Shown here one piece after another: positions 1 through 8,733 of a stretch of DNA of 64,000 nucleotides (positions within the stretch are counted from its first letter, which is position 1; each line of letters begins with the position of its first letter). Source of the stretch: Nocardia mangyaensis. GTDB taxonomy: Bacteria; Actinomycetota; Actinomycetes; Mycobacteriales; Mycobacteriaceae. The translations under genes were made by a program, and so were the position numbers. The DNA is taken from contig NZ_CP018082.1 in assembly GCF_001886715.1 (NCBI RefSeq), positions 2,480,001 through 2,544,000 of the forward strand, written 5' to 3'. A model generated the notes under the pieces. That model searched no databases and was not told the DNA's origin. It saw only the letters and a program-made list of their open reading frames with translations.

Positions 1-295
1 GTCGCGAGGTGACCTGCTTGTTCGCCAGGTCGACATCGATGACATCGCCCAGCAGCACCTGCGCGTTCTTCTGCTTGCGCAGCACCAGCCGGGTGGCGGG
101 CGCGATCTCGCCGGTCGAGAGGATGCCGGTGGCCACCTGGTACAGCAGCGGCTGGAACAGGTGGGTGGAGGTCTTGGAGATCAGCGTGACATCGACGTCG
201 GCTCGGCGCAGATGCCTGGTGCCGAACAGACCGCCGAACCCGGAACCGATCACCACCACACGGTGTCGCTGGTTCCCGACAGACTGAGTGCTCAT
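1..295 (-). CDS. ndh: Type II NADH dehydrogenase, N-terminal part (cut by window start)
   Basis: Reading the reverse strand from ATG at 295 gives 98 residues that run off the window edge. Residues 13-22 (VVVIGSGFGG) are the FAD-binding GxGxxG fingerprint. They are followed by a stretch around residues 44-65 (STHLFQPLLYQVATG) that is characteristic of NDH-2 enzymes. This family passes electrons from NADH to menaquinone at the inner face of the membrane without pumping protons. The C-terminal NAD and quinone regions are outside the window, so a related FAD/NAD oxidoreductase cannot be fully excluded. The next gene on the same strand ends 133 bp upstream. Confidence 0.85.
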   Translation of the reverse strand, partial: MSTQSVGNQRHRVVVIGSGFGGLFGTRHLRRADVDVTLISKTSTHLFQPLLYQVATGILSTGEIAPATRLVLRKQKNAQVLLGDVIDVDLANKQVTSR

Positions 296-428
296 CGCCT
301 CGCTCCTCGACAGACTGGGGTGCGCCCCACAGTGGTGGTGACAGGCTCAACCGTAGTCGGCTCCGGGACCGGCGTCGTCACGAGACACCGGTTCCGAACG
401 ACAAGATCGACAATACGGGACGGACCCG

Positions 429-1331
429 TCAGCGACCGGCGAGCAGGAGCTCGGCCACCTTGGTGTCGGTCTCGGCGCCTTCGGTGTAGCCGCCGTCGCT
501 GCCGAGGGCGTTCATGATGGCGAGGGTGTAGCGCTCACCGTTGCCCGCGACGCCGACCGAGTTCACCACCCAGCCGTCGGCCTCGGCCGACCAGCCGTTC
601 TTGAGGCCGGGCCGCATCCGCGAACCGGCACCCCACACGCCCCAGTGCTGGTTGGAGTCGACCGAGCGCATCCGGTCGAGCAGATAGTTCAGGTCGTCGG
701 GGTGCATGGTGTCGAGGATGGTGTTCATCAGCCGGTCCAGATCGGCGGCGGTGCACTTCTGGAACGACCAGTCCGGGAACAGCGCGGTGTCGGTCGGCTG
801 CGGGATCAGGCTGGTCATGCCGTAGCCGCGGAAGGCGTTGTTGTAGGCGAGGCGGTCGAAGCCGATGTATTTGTTCCACAGCACGTCGGTGGCGTGATCG
901 TTGGAGGTGGCCAGCATCGCCTCCATGTTGTGGCGGTCGTCGGGGGACAGGCCGATGGCCCCGACCCTGGCTCGGTTGAGCAGGTCGGCGGCGATGGCCA
1001 GCTTGATGGTGGAGGCGGTCCACACTTGGTTCTCGGCGTGTTCGTTGGCGTAGGTCCCGCCGGTCTGGCGATCGCGCAGCACGTAGCCGACGACACCGGG
1101 ACGGCCGGCGAGATAGGAGTTCACCTTGGCGATCCGGGAACTCATATCGCAGTCGAAACCGGGTAGGCACGCTTGGGTCAGCGCGGGCGGAGCGGCCTGA
1201 GCCGAACTCACCAGGACGGGGACGCCCGGGGTGAGGACGGCCGCGGCGGTGAGCAGGCAGGCGGTTGCAGCGACCCGGGAAACGACGCGGGTGGCGGGGG
1301 AACGGTCACGCACGAGGGACCACACTCGCAC
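429..1331 (-). CDS. Secreted class A beta-lactamase-fold serine hydrolase
   Basis: 300 residues. Residues 15-47 form an Arg-containing n-region, a hydrophobic stretch and a small-residue cleavage site (SSAQA), so export is likely. The mature part carries beta-lactamase/transpeptidase-fold motifs in order: STIK at 107-110 (SxxK nucleophile), SND at 143-145 (SxN) and KNG at 244-246 in place of KTG. The Glu of a class A omega loop is not obvious. Cys55 and Cys61 near the mature N terminus may form a disulfide. Such proteins in Nocardia and mycobacteria are usually annotated only as serine hydrolases. Drug hydrolysis should not be assumed; a role in cell-wall peptide processing is equally possible. 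Confidence 0.75.
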   Translation of the reverse strand: MRVWSLVRDRSPATRVVSRVAATACLLTAAAVLTPGVPVLVSSAQAAPPALTQACLPGFDCDMSSRIAKVNSYLAGRPGVVGYVLRDRQTGGTYANEHAENQVWTASTIKLAIAADLLNRARVGAIGLSPDDRHNMEAMLATSNDHATDVLWNKYIGFDRLAYNNAFRGYGMTSLIPQPTDTALFPDWSFQKCTAADLDRLMNTILDTMHPDDLNYLLDRMRSVDSNQHWGVWGAGSRMRPGLKNGWSAEADGWVVNSVGVAGNGERYTLAIMNALGSDGGYTEGAETDTKVAELLLAGR

Positions 1332-1408
1332 ACCGGGCGCTCGAGCGCACTACTTGAGGTGGCAACCGGAATGTGTTAGAGCGCCCTTGCGCCACATCGC
1401 CATTGCAC

Positions 1409-1615
1409 TCAGTGACGGGCGGCGTGCGGCGTCGCGATGGCGCAGCCGTTGAGCCGATGGCAGTGTTCGAAAGCCTCGCCGTGCCGGTCCAGCGGCCATG
1501 TGTGCAGTACCTGATCAGGTCCGTAGCGTCGGGAATTGATCAACTCCCAGCGGTCGCCTGCCCGTCGGACGACGAATCCGCCGCCGGGAACCAAGGGAAT
1601 CACCTGCGCGATCAT
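1409..1615 (-). CDS. Small protein of unknown function (68 aa)
   Basis: A 68-residue frame starts at ATG 1615 on the strand opposite recC. The sequence (MIAQVIPLVPGGGFVVRRAG at the start, with WELINSRRYGP soon after) has the balanced composition of a folded protein rather than the Arg/Pro-rich look of a shadow frame. A GAAAGG element lies about 14 bases upstream of the start. It occupies most of the gap between the serine hydrolase and recC and points away from recC. I do not recognise the family. It could be a conserved small actinobacterial protein or a chance frame. Confidence 0.4.
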   Translation of the reverse strand: MIAQVIPLVPGGGFVVRRAGDRWELINSRRYGPDQVLHTWPLDRHGEAFEHCHRLNGCAIATPHAARH

Positions 1616-1771
1616 GAACCGAAACCAGCCTTTCGCCCGCGGCCGTACTGTCCCACCCGAGGAGCAACGATCCCACGAGGGCCCCGAGCGGCCGCGCAGG
1701 CATGGCCGGGACGTCTTGCGGTGTGGCCTATTTCACTTGCCCTGCCCGGTGGTTGCGGCGGGGCCGAGGGA

Positions 1772-1798
1772 TTGCGGGTTGGTCGCTGGGCGTATAAA
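1772..1798 (+). promoter_or_regulatory. Candidate leaderless promoter of recCBD
   Basis: TATAAA at 1793-1798 ends six bases before the recC ATG at 1805. That puts the first transcribed base at or next to the start codon. A weak -35 candidate TTGCGG sits at 1772-1777 (15-base spacer). No Shine-Dalgarno sequence fits between. Leaderless mRNAs are common in this bacterial order, so this arrangement supports 1805 as the true start. Confidence 0.45.
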
Positions 1799-1804
1799 CG
1801 ACGG

Positions 1805-4800
1805 ATGCCGTTGCACCTCCATCGCGCCGAACGCGCCGACGCGCTGGCCGACGGACTGGGGAGCTTGCTCGGCGTCGCGCCCGCTGACCCGTTCGCGACC
1901 GAGGTGGTCGCTGTCCCCGCCAAAGGGGTGGAGCGCTGGCTGGCGCAGCGGCTGTCCGGTGTGCTCGGTGTGGCGGGCACCGGTGACGGCATCGCCGCCA
2001 ACATCGCCTTCCCCGCGCCATCGGCGCTGGTGGCCGAGGTGCTGGCCGCGGCCGGCGGTGTCTCCCCCGCCGATGACCCGTGGGGTGGACAGCGGCTGGT
2101 GTGGACTGTGCTGGGGGTGATCGACGAGGTCGCCGACCAGCCGTGGGCCGCGGTCCTGGCCCGGCACCTCGGTCTGCCCGGCCCGAGCCACCGCGTCGGC
2201 AGGCGCTACGCCACCGCCGCCCACCTCGCCGCGCTCTTCGACTCCTACGCCGCGCAGCGCCCACAGCTGTTGCTCGACTGGTCGGTCGGCTCCGAGACCG
2301 ACGGCGCGGGCGGCCGAGTCCCCGACGACCTCGCCTGGCAACCCCAGCTGTGGCGGGCCCTGCGCGCGGTGATCGGTGCCCCCAGCCCCGCCGAACGCCT
2401 CGCCGACGCCTGCGCCCGCCTGCGCGCCGAACCCGACTCGGTCGATCTCCCCGCCCGTGTCTCCCTGTTCGGCCTCACCCGCCTGCCCGCCGACCAGCTC
2501 GCCGTCCTCACCGCCCTGTCCGCCCACCGCGACGTCCACCTCTGGCTGGCCCACCCGAGCCCGACCATGTGGACCGCCCTGGCCGAGCCCGTGTGCCAAC
2601 GGAGCGACGGGCCCGATGCGGGTGGCGTGCTGGTGGGCCGAACCCGCGCGGCGAGTCGCGGTGTGTCAGTGGATCATCCACCCGGCGACGGCGCGGCGGC
2701 GTCCGGGTCTGTGGGTGCCGCCGCGCCGGCGGCGACTGCCGATGCGGAAGTCGGCGGCGCGGTCCAGGACGGGGTCGTGTCTGCGGGTGGTCGAGCGGCC
2801 GCGCCCTCCGCGGCAGGGCAAGCGCGACTCACCGGACTGCGTCCGCGCGCCGACGATCACTCCGCTGACGTGGTGACCCACCCCCTGCTGTCCGGGTTGG
2901 CGCGGGACGTTCGGGAGTTGGAACAGCGGCTGAACCCCTTGCTGGACAGCGACATCCACCTCTGCGCGGCGATCGACGACGCGACGCTGCTCGGTGCCGT
3001 GCAGACCGCGATCCGTGATGATCGGACGCCGGGTGCGGGCGCGGTGGCCGACGGCAGCGTCGAGGTGCACGCCTGCCACGGTCCCGCTCGCCAGGTCGAG
3101 GTGTTGCGGGATCTGCTGCTGAGGACGTTCGCCGACGACCCGGGGCTGCAGCCACGGGATGTGCTGATCATGTGCCCGGATGTGGAAGCGTTCGCGCCGC
3201 TGGTGCGGGCGGCGTTCGGGCAGCGCGGGGCGGGCGCGGTGGATGTGCCGGTCGAGGGCGAACATCCGGCGCACCAGTTGCGCGTGCGGCTGGCCGATCG
3301 TGGGCGGGCGGTCACCAACCCGATGCTGGCGGTGGTGATCGAGCTGCTGGAACTGGCCGACGGCCGCGTCACGGTGACGCAGGTGCTCGACCTGGCGGCC
3401 GGCGACACCGTGCGCCGCCGTTGTGGTTTCGACGACGACGACATCGAACGACTGCGTGAATGGGCCGCCGAATCGGGTGCGCGGTGGGGCATCGGACAGC
3501 GCCAGCGCGAGGCGTTCGGCCTGGTCGACTTTGCGCAGAACACCCTCAATGCCGCCGTCGACCGGATCCTGCTCGGCGTCACGGCCGACGAATCCGGCGA
3601 CGACTGGCTGGATCTGGCGCTGCCGCTCGACGACGTCGACTCCAACGACGTCGACCTGGCCGGTCGCTTCGCCGAATTCGTCGACCGGCTCGCGGTCTGC
3701 CTGCGTGACCTGCGCGGTCCGCGTCCGGCCGCGGAGTGGACCACCGTGCTGTTGCGCGCCGTCGACCTGCTCACCGATGTGCCGGTCGCGCAGTCCTGGA
3801 TCCGTGCCGAGGCCCGCCGCGAGATCGTCGCCGCCACCGAGCACGCCGGTGACACCCCGCTGCGGCTGGCCGATGTCGCGGTGCTGCTCACCAGCCGCCT
3901 GGCCGGTGGTCCCGGCCGCGCCAATTTCCGCACCGGCGAACTCACCGTCTGCACGCTGGTGCCGATGCGGTCGGTGCCGCACCGGGTGGTCGTGCTGCTC
4001 GGTCTCGACGACGACGTGTTCCCCCGCCCCGGCACCGTGGACGGCGACGACCTGCTCGCCCGCGACCCGCTGGTCGGCGAACGCGATGCCCGCAGCGAGG
4101 ACCGCCAGCTCCTGCTCGACGCGATCATGGCGGCCGGCGACAAGCTGCTGGTGCTGCACACCGGCGCCGACCCGGTCACCGGCGCGACCCGGCCACCCGC
4201 GGTCCCGGTGGCCGAACTGCTCGACGTGCTCGCCGCCCATGTCGGCCCGGTCGCGATGCCCGCCGTGCACATCCGACATCCGTTGCAGGCCTTCGACCGT
4301 CGCAATTTCGCCCCCGACCGTCCGCGCAGTTTCGACACCGTCGCCCTGGCCGGTGCCCGCGCCGCCGCCCGGCCCGCACACCCGCGCCCGCCGCTGCTCA
4401 GCGCACCGCTGCCCCCGGCCCCGGCCGCCGATGTCGCATTGGCGGAACTGATCTCGTTCGCCGAGCATCCGGTTCGCGCGTTCCTGTGGCAGCGCCTCGG
4501 CCTGCGCGTGCCCGAGGAATCCGAGGACATCGCCGATCAGCTCCCGATCGAACTCGATGGGCTGGCCAAGTGGGATCTGGGCGAACGAATGCTGACCGCG
4601 CGTCTCACCGGCGCCGACCCGGCGGGTTTGCGAGCCGCCGAATGGCGACGAGGTACCTTGCCGCCCTTCGCTTTCGGTGCCGCGGTGCTCGACGAGGTGG
4701 AGGGCACGGTCGACACCCTCGTGCGCACCGCACTGCCCGACTACGAGGCCGAGCCACGCGCCGTCGACATCGCCCTCGATCTGGGTAACGGCCGGACCCT

Positions 4801-5365
4801 GGCCGGCACGGTACCCGAGGTCCGCGGCGAGACCCTGGTCCGCACCACCTACTCCCGTCTGGCCCCGAAACACCGTCTCGCGGCCTGGGTTTCGCTCTTG
4901 GCATTGGCTGCCACCGAGGATCGGTCCTGGCGGGCGATCAGCACCGGCCGCGGTCAGTTCCGCAGCAGACCCGTCACCCGATCGGTGCTCGTCGCCCCGG
5001 AGGCGCCCGCCGCGCTGACGGTCCTGCGCGACCTGGTCCGGCTCCGTGACGAGGGAATGTGCGAACCGCTGCCGATCGCACCCGCCGCCACCGCCGCCTA
5101 CGCCGAACGCCGCTTCCGGGGCGACAGCGTCGCCGACGCGCTGCTCGCCGCCGAACACGCCTTCGATGGCGGCCCCAACGGGCCCGACAAGTTCGGCGAC
5201 CACACCGACCGCTACCTGCGCTACGTCTGGGGCCGCGCACCACGGTTCGAGCGCTTCGCCGCCGACCCGGCGCGACCGGGCGAACCGGAATCCACCCGCT
5301 TCGGCGCGGTGGCTCGCCGCTGGTGGGCGCCGCTGCTCGCTGCCGAGAGCGCGGGTCAGCCGTGA
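1805..5365 (+). CDS. recC: Exodeoxyribonuclease V subunit gamma (RecC)
   Basis: 1186 residues from ATG 1805. The N terminus (MPLHLHRAERADALADGLGS) and the stretch KGVERWLAQRLSG match RecC, and the open frame upstream of 1805 has no family similarity. RecC is the Chi-scanning, catalytically inactive helicase-like subunit of RecBCD, which unwinds and degrades DNA from double-strand ends. In mycobacteria RecBCD is tied to single-strand annealing. Residues about 272-350 are an Ala/Gly/Ser-rich insertion not expected in the fold, probably a surface linker. The stop overlaps the recB start (GTGA), so the three subunits are probably translated in a coupled way. Confidence 0.9.
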   Translation: MPLHLHRAERADALADGLGSLLGVAPADPFATEVVAVPAKGVERWLAQRLSGVLGVAGTGDGIAANIAFPAPSALVAEVLAAAGGVSPADDPWGGQRLVWTVLGVIDEVADQPWAAVLARHLGLPGPSHRVGRRYATAAHLAALFDSYAAQRPQLLLDWSVGSETDGAGGRVPDDLAWQPQLWRALRAVIGAPSPAERLADACARLRAEPDSVDLPARVSLFGLTRLPADQLAVLTALSAHRDVHLWLAHPSPTMWTALAEPVCQRSDGPDAGGVLVGRTRAASRGVSVDHPPGDGAAASGSVGAAAPAATADAEVGGAVQDGVVSAGGRAAAPSAAGQARLTGLRPRADDHSADVVTHPLLSGLARDVRELEQRLNPLLDSDIHLCAAIDDATLLGAVQTAIRDDRTPGAGAVADGSVEVHACHGPARQVEVLRDLLLRTFADDPGLQPRDVLIMCPDVEAFAPLVRAAFGQRGAGAVDVPVEGEHPAHQLRVRLADRGRAVTNPMLAVVIELLELADGRVTVTQVLDLAAGDTVRRRCGFDDDDIERLREWAAESGARWGIGQRQREAFGLVDFAQNTLNAAVDRILLGVTADESGDDWLDLALPLDDVDSNDVDLAGRFAEFVDRLAVCLRDLRGPRPAAEWTTVLLRAVDLLTDVPVAQSWIRAEARREIVAATEHAGDTPLRLADVAVLLTSRLAGGPGRANFRTGELTVCTLVPMRSVPHRVVVLLGLDDDVFPRPGTVDGDDLLARDPLVGERDARSEDRQLLLDAIMAAGDKLLVLHTGADPVTGATRPPAVPVAELLDVLAAHVGPVAMPAVHIRHPLQAFDRRNFAPDRPRSFDTVALAGARAAARPAHPRPPLLSAPLPPAPAADVALAELISFAEHPVRAFLWQRLGLRVPEESEDIADQLPIELDGLAKWDLGERMLTARLTGADPAGLRAAEWRRGTLPPFAFGAAVLDEVEGTVDTLVRTALPDYEAEPRAVDIALDLGNGRTLAGTVPEVRGETLVRTTYSRLAPKHRLAAWVSLLALAATEDRSWRAISTGRGQFRSRPVTRSVLVAPEAPAALTVLRDLVRLRDEGMCEPLPIAPAATAAYAERRFRGDSVADALLAAEHAFDGGPNGPDKFGDHTDRYLRYVWGRAPRFERFAADPARPGEPESTRFGAVARRWWAPLLAAESAGQP

Positions 5366-8300
5366 CGGGGACGATGTCGGCGCCCGCGGCCGAAGCCTTC
5401 GACGCGGCCGGGCCGCTGCCCACCGGCACCACGGTACTCGAGGCGAGCGCGGGCACCGGCAAGACGCACGCCATCGTCGGGCTGGCCGTGCGCTATGTCG
5501 CCGAGGCGGGGATCGGGATCGCCGAGTTGCTGCTGGTGACCTTCAGCCGCGCCGCGACCCAGGAACTGCGCGAACGCACCAGGGAGCGCTTCGTCACGGT
5601 GGCCGCCGCCCTGGCCGAACCGGACACCGCGCGGTCCCATCACGACGACCTGGTCCGCGCCCTCGCCGACACCGACGCCGCGACCGTGCGGCTGCGCAGG
5701 CACCGATTGCTCACCGCCCTGGCCGATTTCGACGCGGGCACCATCGCCACCACGCACTCGTTCTGTCAGCGGATGCTCGACGAACTCGGCCTGGCCGGGG
5801 AACACGATCCGGGCGCGCGACTGGTCGAATCGGTCGACGAACTCGTCGTCACCGTGGCCGACGACCTGTACCTGGCCCGCTACGCCCGCGACCGCGCCCC
5901 CTTCACCCTGCGCGACGCGCGCACCCTCGCCCTGGCCGCCGTGCACGACCGCCACGCCGAACTCGCGCCGCGCACCGACGGCGCGGCGGGCGAGCGGGTC
6001 GCTTTCGCCACCGCGGTCCGCGCGGAGACCGAACGCCGCAAACGGCAAGCCGGCCTGCGCGATTTCGACGACCTGCTGGTCCTGCTGCACGACGTGCTCG
6101 CCGATCCCGACCACGGACCACGCGCCCGCGCCCGGATCCGGCAGCGGTATCGGGTCGCGCTCGTCGACGAGTTCCAGGACACCGATCCGCTGCAGTGGGA
6201 CATCCTGCGCCGTGCCTTCCACGAACACGCCACCCTCGTGCTGGTCGGCGATCCGAAACAGGCCATCTACGCCTTCCGTGGCGCCGAGGTGCTCAGCTAT
6301 CTGGACGCCGTCGCGCACGCGCAGCGGCGCAGCGAACTCACCCGCAACTGGCGCAGTGACGCGGGTCTGTTGCGCGCGGTCGACCACCTGTGCGGCGGTG
6401 CGGAACTCGGCCATCCCGAGATCAGCGTTTACCCGGTGGCGCCGACGCGTCCGGCGACCCGCCTGGACGGCGATCCGGCGGTGATCACCCCGCTGCGGCT
6501 ACGGGTGCTGCCACGCACGGGCGCCGGGCCGCGCAACCGGTCGGGGTTCCCCTCGGTCGGCAGGCAGCGGGCCAAGGTCGCCGACGATCTGGCCGCCGAC
6601 ATCGTCACCCTGCTCGAATCCGGCGCCACCATCGAGGCCGGGCCCGAGCGTGGCACCGATCACGCGCTCACCGAGGTCGGCGACGGGCGGGTACGCAGAC
6701 CGATCGGACCCGGTGACCTCGCGGTCCTGGTGCGCACCCGCACCCAGATCGATGTGGTGCGGGCCGCGCTGGACCGGGTCGGCGTCGCCTCCGTCCTGGC
6801 CGGTGGCACCAGTGTGTTCGCGACCCCCGCCGCCACCGACTGGCTGTGGGTGCTGCGGGCGCTGGAACAACCGCACCGTGGCGATCGGGTGCGGCTGGCC
6901 GCGTGCACGCCGATCCTCGGCGTCACCGTGGCCGAGATCGACACCGGCGGTGCCGATCTCGTCGGCCGGGTGTCCACCCAGCTGCGCGAGGCGGCCCGGG
7001 TGTTCGGTCGGGCCGGGTTCGCCGCGGTCTTCGACAAGCTCGCCACCGAGACCGATCTGGCGCCGCGCCTGTTGGCCGTCGACAACGGCGAACGCGAACT
7101 CACCGACCTGCGCCATCTGGCCCAACTGCTCGACGAGGTCGCCCTCGCCGAAGGGTTCGGCCTGACCGCGCTCACCCGCTGGCTCGCCGACCGGGTGCGC
7201 GACCCGGAGGCGGGCAGCGTGAGCGGACGCAGCCGTCGGCTCGACCGCGACGCCGCGGCCGTGCAGATCGCCACCGTGCACGCCAGCAAGGGACTCGAAT
7301 TCCCCATCGTCTACCTGCCGTTCGCGTGGGACAGCGCCAAGAACCCGTATCCGGCGACGCTGCTGTTCCACGACGACGACGGCACCCGCGTCCTCGATCT
7401 CGGCGGCAAGGAGGCGCCCGGCTACGGTGAGCGCCAATTGCGCTGTGAGGCAGAAGAATCGGGGGAGGAGCTGCGGCTGCTGTACGTGGCGCTGACCCGC
7501 GCCATGTGTCAGGTCGTCGCCTGGTGGGCGCCGGCGATCACCACCGCCGCCGCGCCCCTGCACCGGATGATCCTGGGCCGACGGCCGGGCTCGGCACAGG
7601 TCCCGCGCCGCGCGGAGATCCCCGCCGATGCCGCCGCGGCGCAACGGCTCACCGAGTGGGCCCAACCCGCGGCCGAGGTCATCTCGGTGACCGCGGTGGA
7701 CCGGCCGGAGAACGTGGCGCCCCGGCGCGTGCGCACCGAACTCCCGACCGGTGAGCTGGCCGCCGCGGGGTTCACCCGCACCCTCGACCAGCACTGGCGG
7801 CGCACCTCGTACTCGGCGCTCACCGCGGGCGCGCACGACACCGCCGGGGTGAGCGACGGCGAACCCGAGGACGGACCCGGCCCCGACGACGAACCCACCG
7901 AGGCGCCACTGGACGCACCGACCGGCGGCACGGCGGCCTCCTCGCTGATGAACGACCTGCCCTACGGCGCCGAATTCGGCACGCTCGTGCACGGTGTCCT
8001 CGAGACCGTCGACACCTCTGTACCCGATCTCGCCGCCGAGGTACACGCCCGCTGTGTCGAGGCCGTCGAACACACCATGGCCGAACTCGACGTGGACCTG
8101 CTGGCCACCGCGCTGCTCGAAGTGCTGCGCACCCCGACCGATTTCGGCTCGCTGGCCGACGTCGCGACCAGGAACCGGCTCAACGAACTGGACTTCGAAC
8201 TGCCGCTGGGCGGCGGGGAGAACCCCGCTCCGCGCGCGGCGGGGATGCACGCGGTGGCGGCCCTGCTGCGCACCCATCTGCCCGCCGACGACGACCTGGC

Positions 8301-8733
8301 CGGCTACGCCGAGCACCTGGCCGCCCTGCCCGACACCGTCCTGCGCGGCTATCTCACCGGCAGTATCGACGCCGTCCTGCGGGTGCCCGACGCGGTGGGA
8401 GAGCACCGCTATCTCATCGTCGACTACAAGACCAACCGCCTCGGCACCGGCGACCTCACCGTCGAGCACTACCGCCGCGAGCACATGGTCGCGGAGATGA
8501 TCCGCTCGCATTATCCCCTGCAGGCCCTGCTGTATGCCGTTGCGCTGCACCGGTATCTGCGCTGGCGGCTGCCCGGCTACGATCCGGCCCGGCATCTCGG
8601 CGGCGCACGGTATCTGTTCGTGCGCGGCATGATCGGCGCGGCGACCCCGCGCGGGCACGGTGTGTTCGATTGGTATCCGCCCGCCGAACTCGTTGTCGCG
8701 CTGTCGAACCTGCTGGCGGGAGACACGCGATGA
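5362..8733 (+). CDS. recB: Exodeoxyribonuclease V subunit beta (RecB helicase-nuclease)
   Basis: 1123 residues from GTG 5362, overlapping recC by four bases; ATG 5374 is an alternative start. Walker A is ASAGTGKT (about 28-35). The UvrD-type Walker B is DEFQDTD (269-275), and GDPKQAIYAFRG follows as motif III. The C-terminal nuclease domain has GTLVHGVLE and the RecB signature DYKT at 1021-1024, so both the 3'-5' helicase and the nuclease look intact. Residues about 830-880 are an acidic, Pro/Gly-rich linker between the helicase and nuclease parts. RecB, RecC and RecD form one complex acting on DNA ends. Confidence 0.95.
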   Translation: MTGTMSAPAAEAFDAAGPLPTGTTVLEASAGTGKTHAIVGLAVRYVAEAGIGIAELLLVTFSRAATQELRERTRERFVTVAAALAEPDTARSHHDDLVRALADTDAATVRLRRHRLLTALADFDAGTIATTHSFCQRMLDELGLAGEHDPGARLVESVDELVVTVADDLYLARYARDRAPFTLRDARTLALAAVHDRHAELAPRTDGAAGERVAFATAVRAETERRKRQAGLRDFDDLLVLLHDVLADPDHGPRARARIRQRYRVALVDEFQDTDPLQWDILRRAFHEHATLVLVGDPKQAIYAFRGAEVLSYLDAVAHAQRRSELTRNWRSDAGLLRAVDHLCGGAELGHPEISVYPVAPTRPATRLDGDPAVITPLRLRVLPRTGAGPRNRSGFPSVGRQRAKVADDLAADIVTLLESGATIEAGPERGTDHALTEVGDGRVRRPIGPGDLAVLVRTRTQIDVVRAALDRVGVASVLAGGTSVFATPAATDWLWVLRALEQPHRGDRVRLAACTPILGVTVAEIDTGGADLVGRVSTQLREAARVFGRAGFAAVFDKLATETDLAPRLLAVDNGERELTDLRHLAQLLDEVALAEGFGLTALTRWLADRVRDPEAGSVSGRSRRLDRDAAAVQIATVHASKGLEFPIVYLPFAWDSAKNPYPATLLFHDDDGTRVLDLGGKEAPGYGERQLRCEAEESGEELRLLYVALTRAMCQVVAWWAPAITTAAAPLHRMILGRRPGSAQVPRRAEIPADAAAAQRLTEWAQPAAEVISVTAVDRPENVAPRRVRTELPTGELAAAGFTRTLDQHWRRTSYSALTAGAHDTAGVSDGEPEDGPGPDDEPTEAPLDAPTGGTAASSLMNDLPYGAEFGTLVHGVLETVDTSVPDLAAEVHARCVEAVEHTMAELDVDLLATALLEVLRTPTDFGSLADVATRNRLNELDFELPLGGGENPAPRAAGMHAVAALLRTHLPADDDLAGYAEHLAALPDTVLRGYLTGSIDAVLRVPDAVGEHRYLIVDYKTNRLGTGDLTVEHYRREHMVAEMIRSHYPLQALLYAVALHRYLRWRLPGYDPARHLGGARYLFVRGMIGAATPRGHGVFDWYPPAELVVALSNLLAGDTR

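Noticed and set aside
2666..5203. 845-codon open frame antisense to recC
   Set aside because: Arises from the codon bias of recC at high GC; composition rich in Arg, Gly and Gln with no recognisable motif, while recC has clear family features.
6499..8658. 719-codon frame antisense to recB
   Set aside because: Shadow frame; recB has intact helicase and nuclease motifs.
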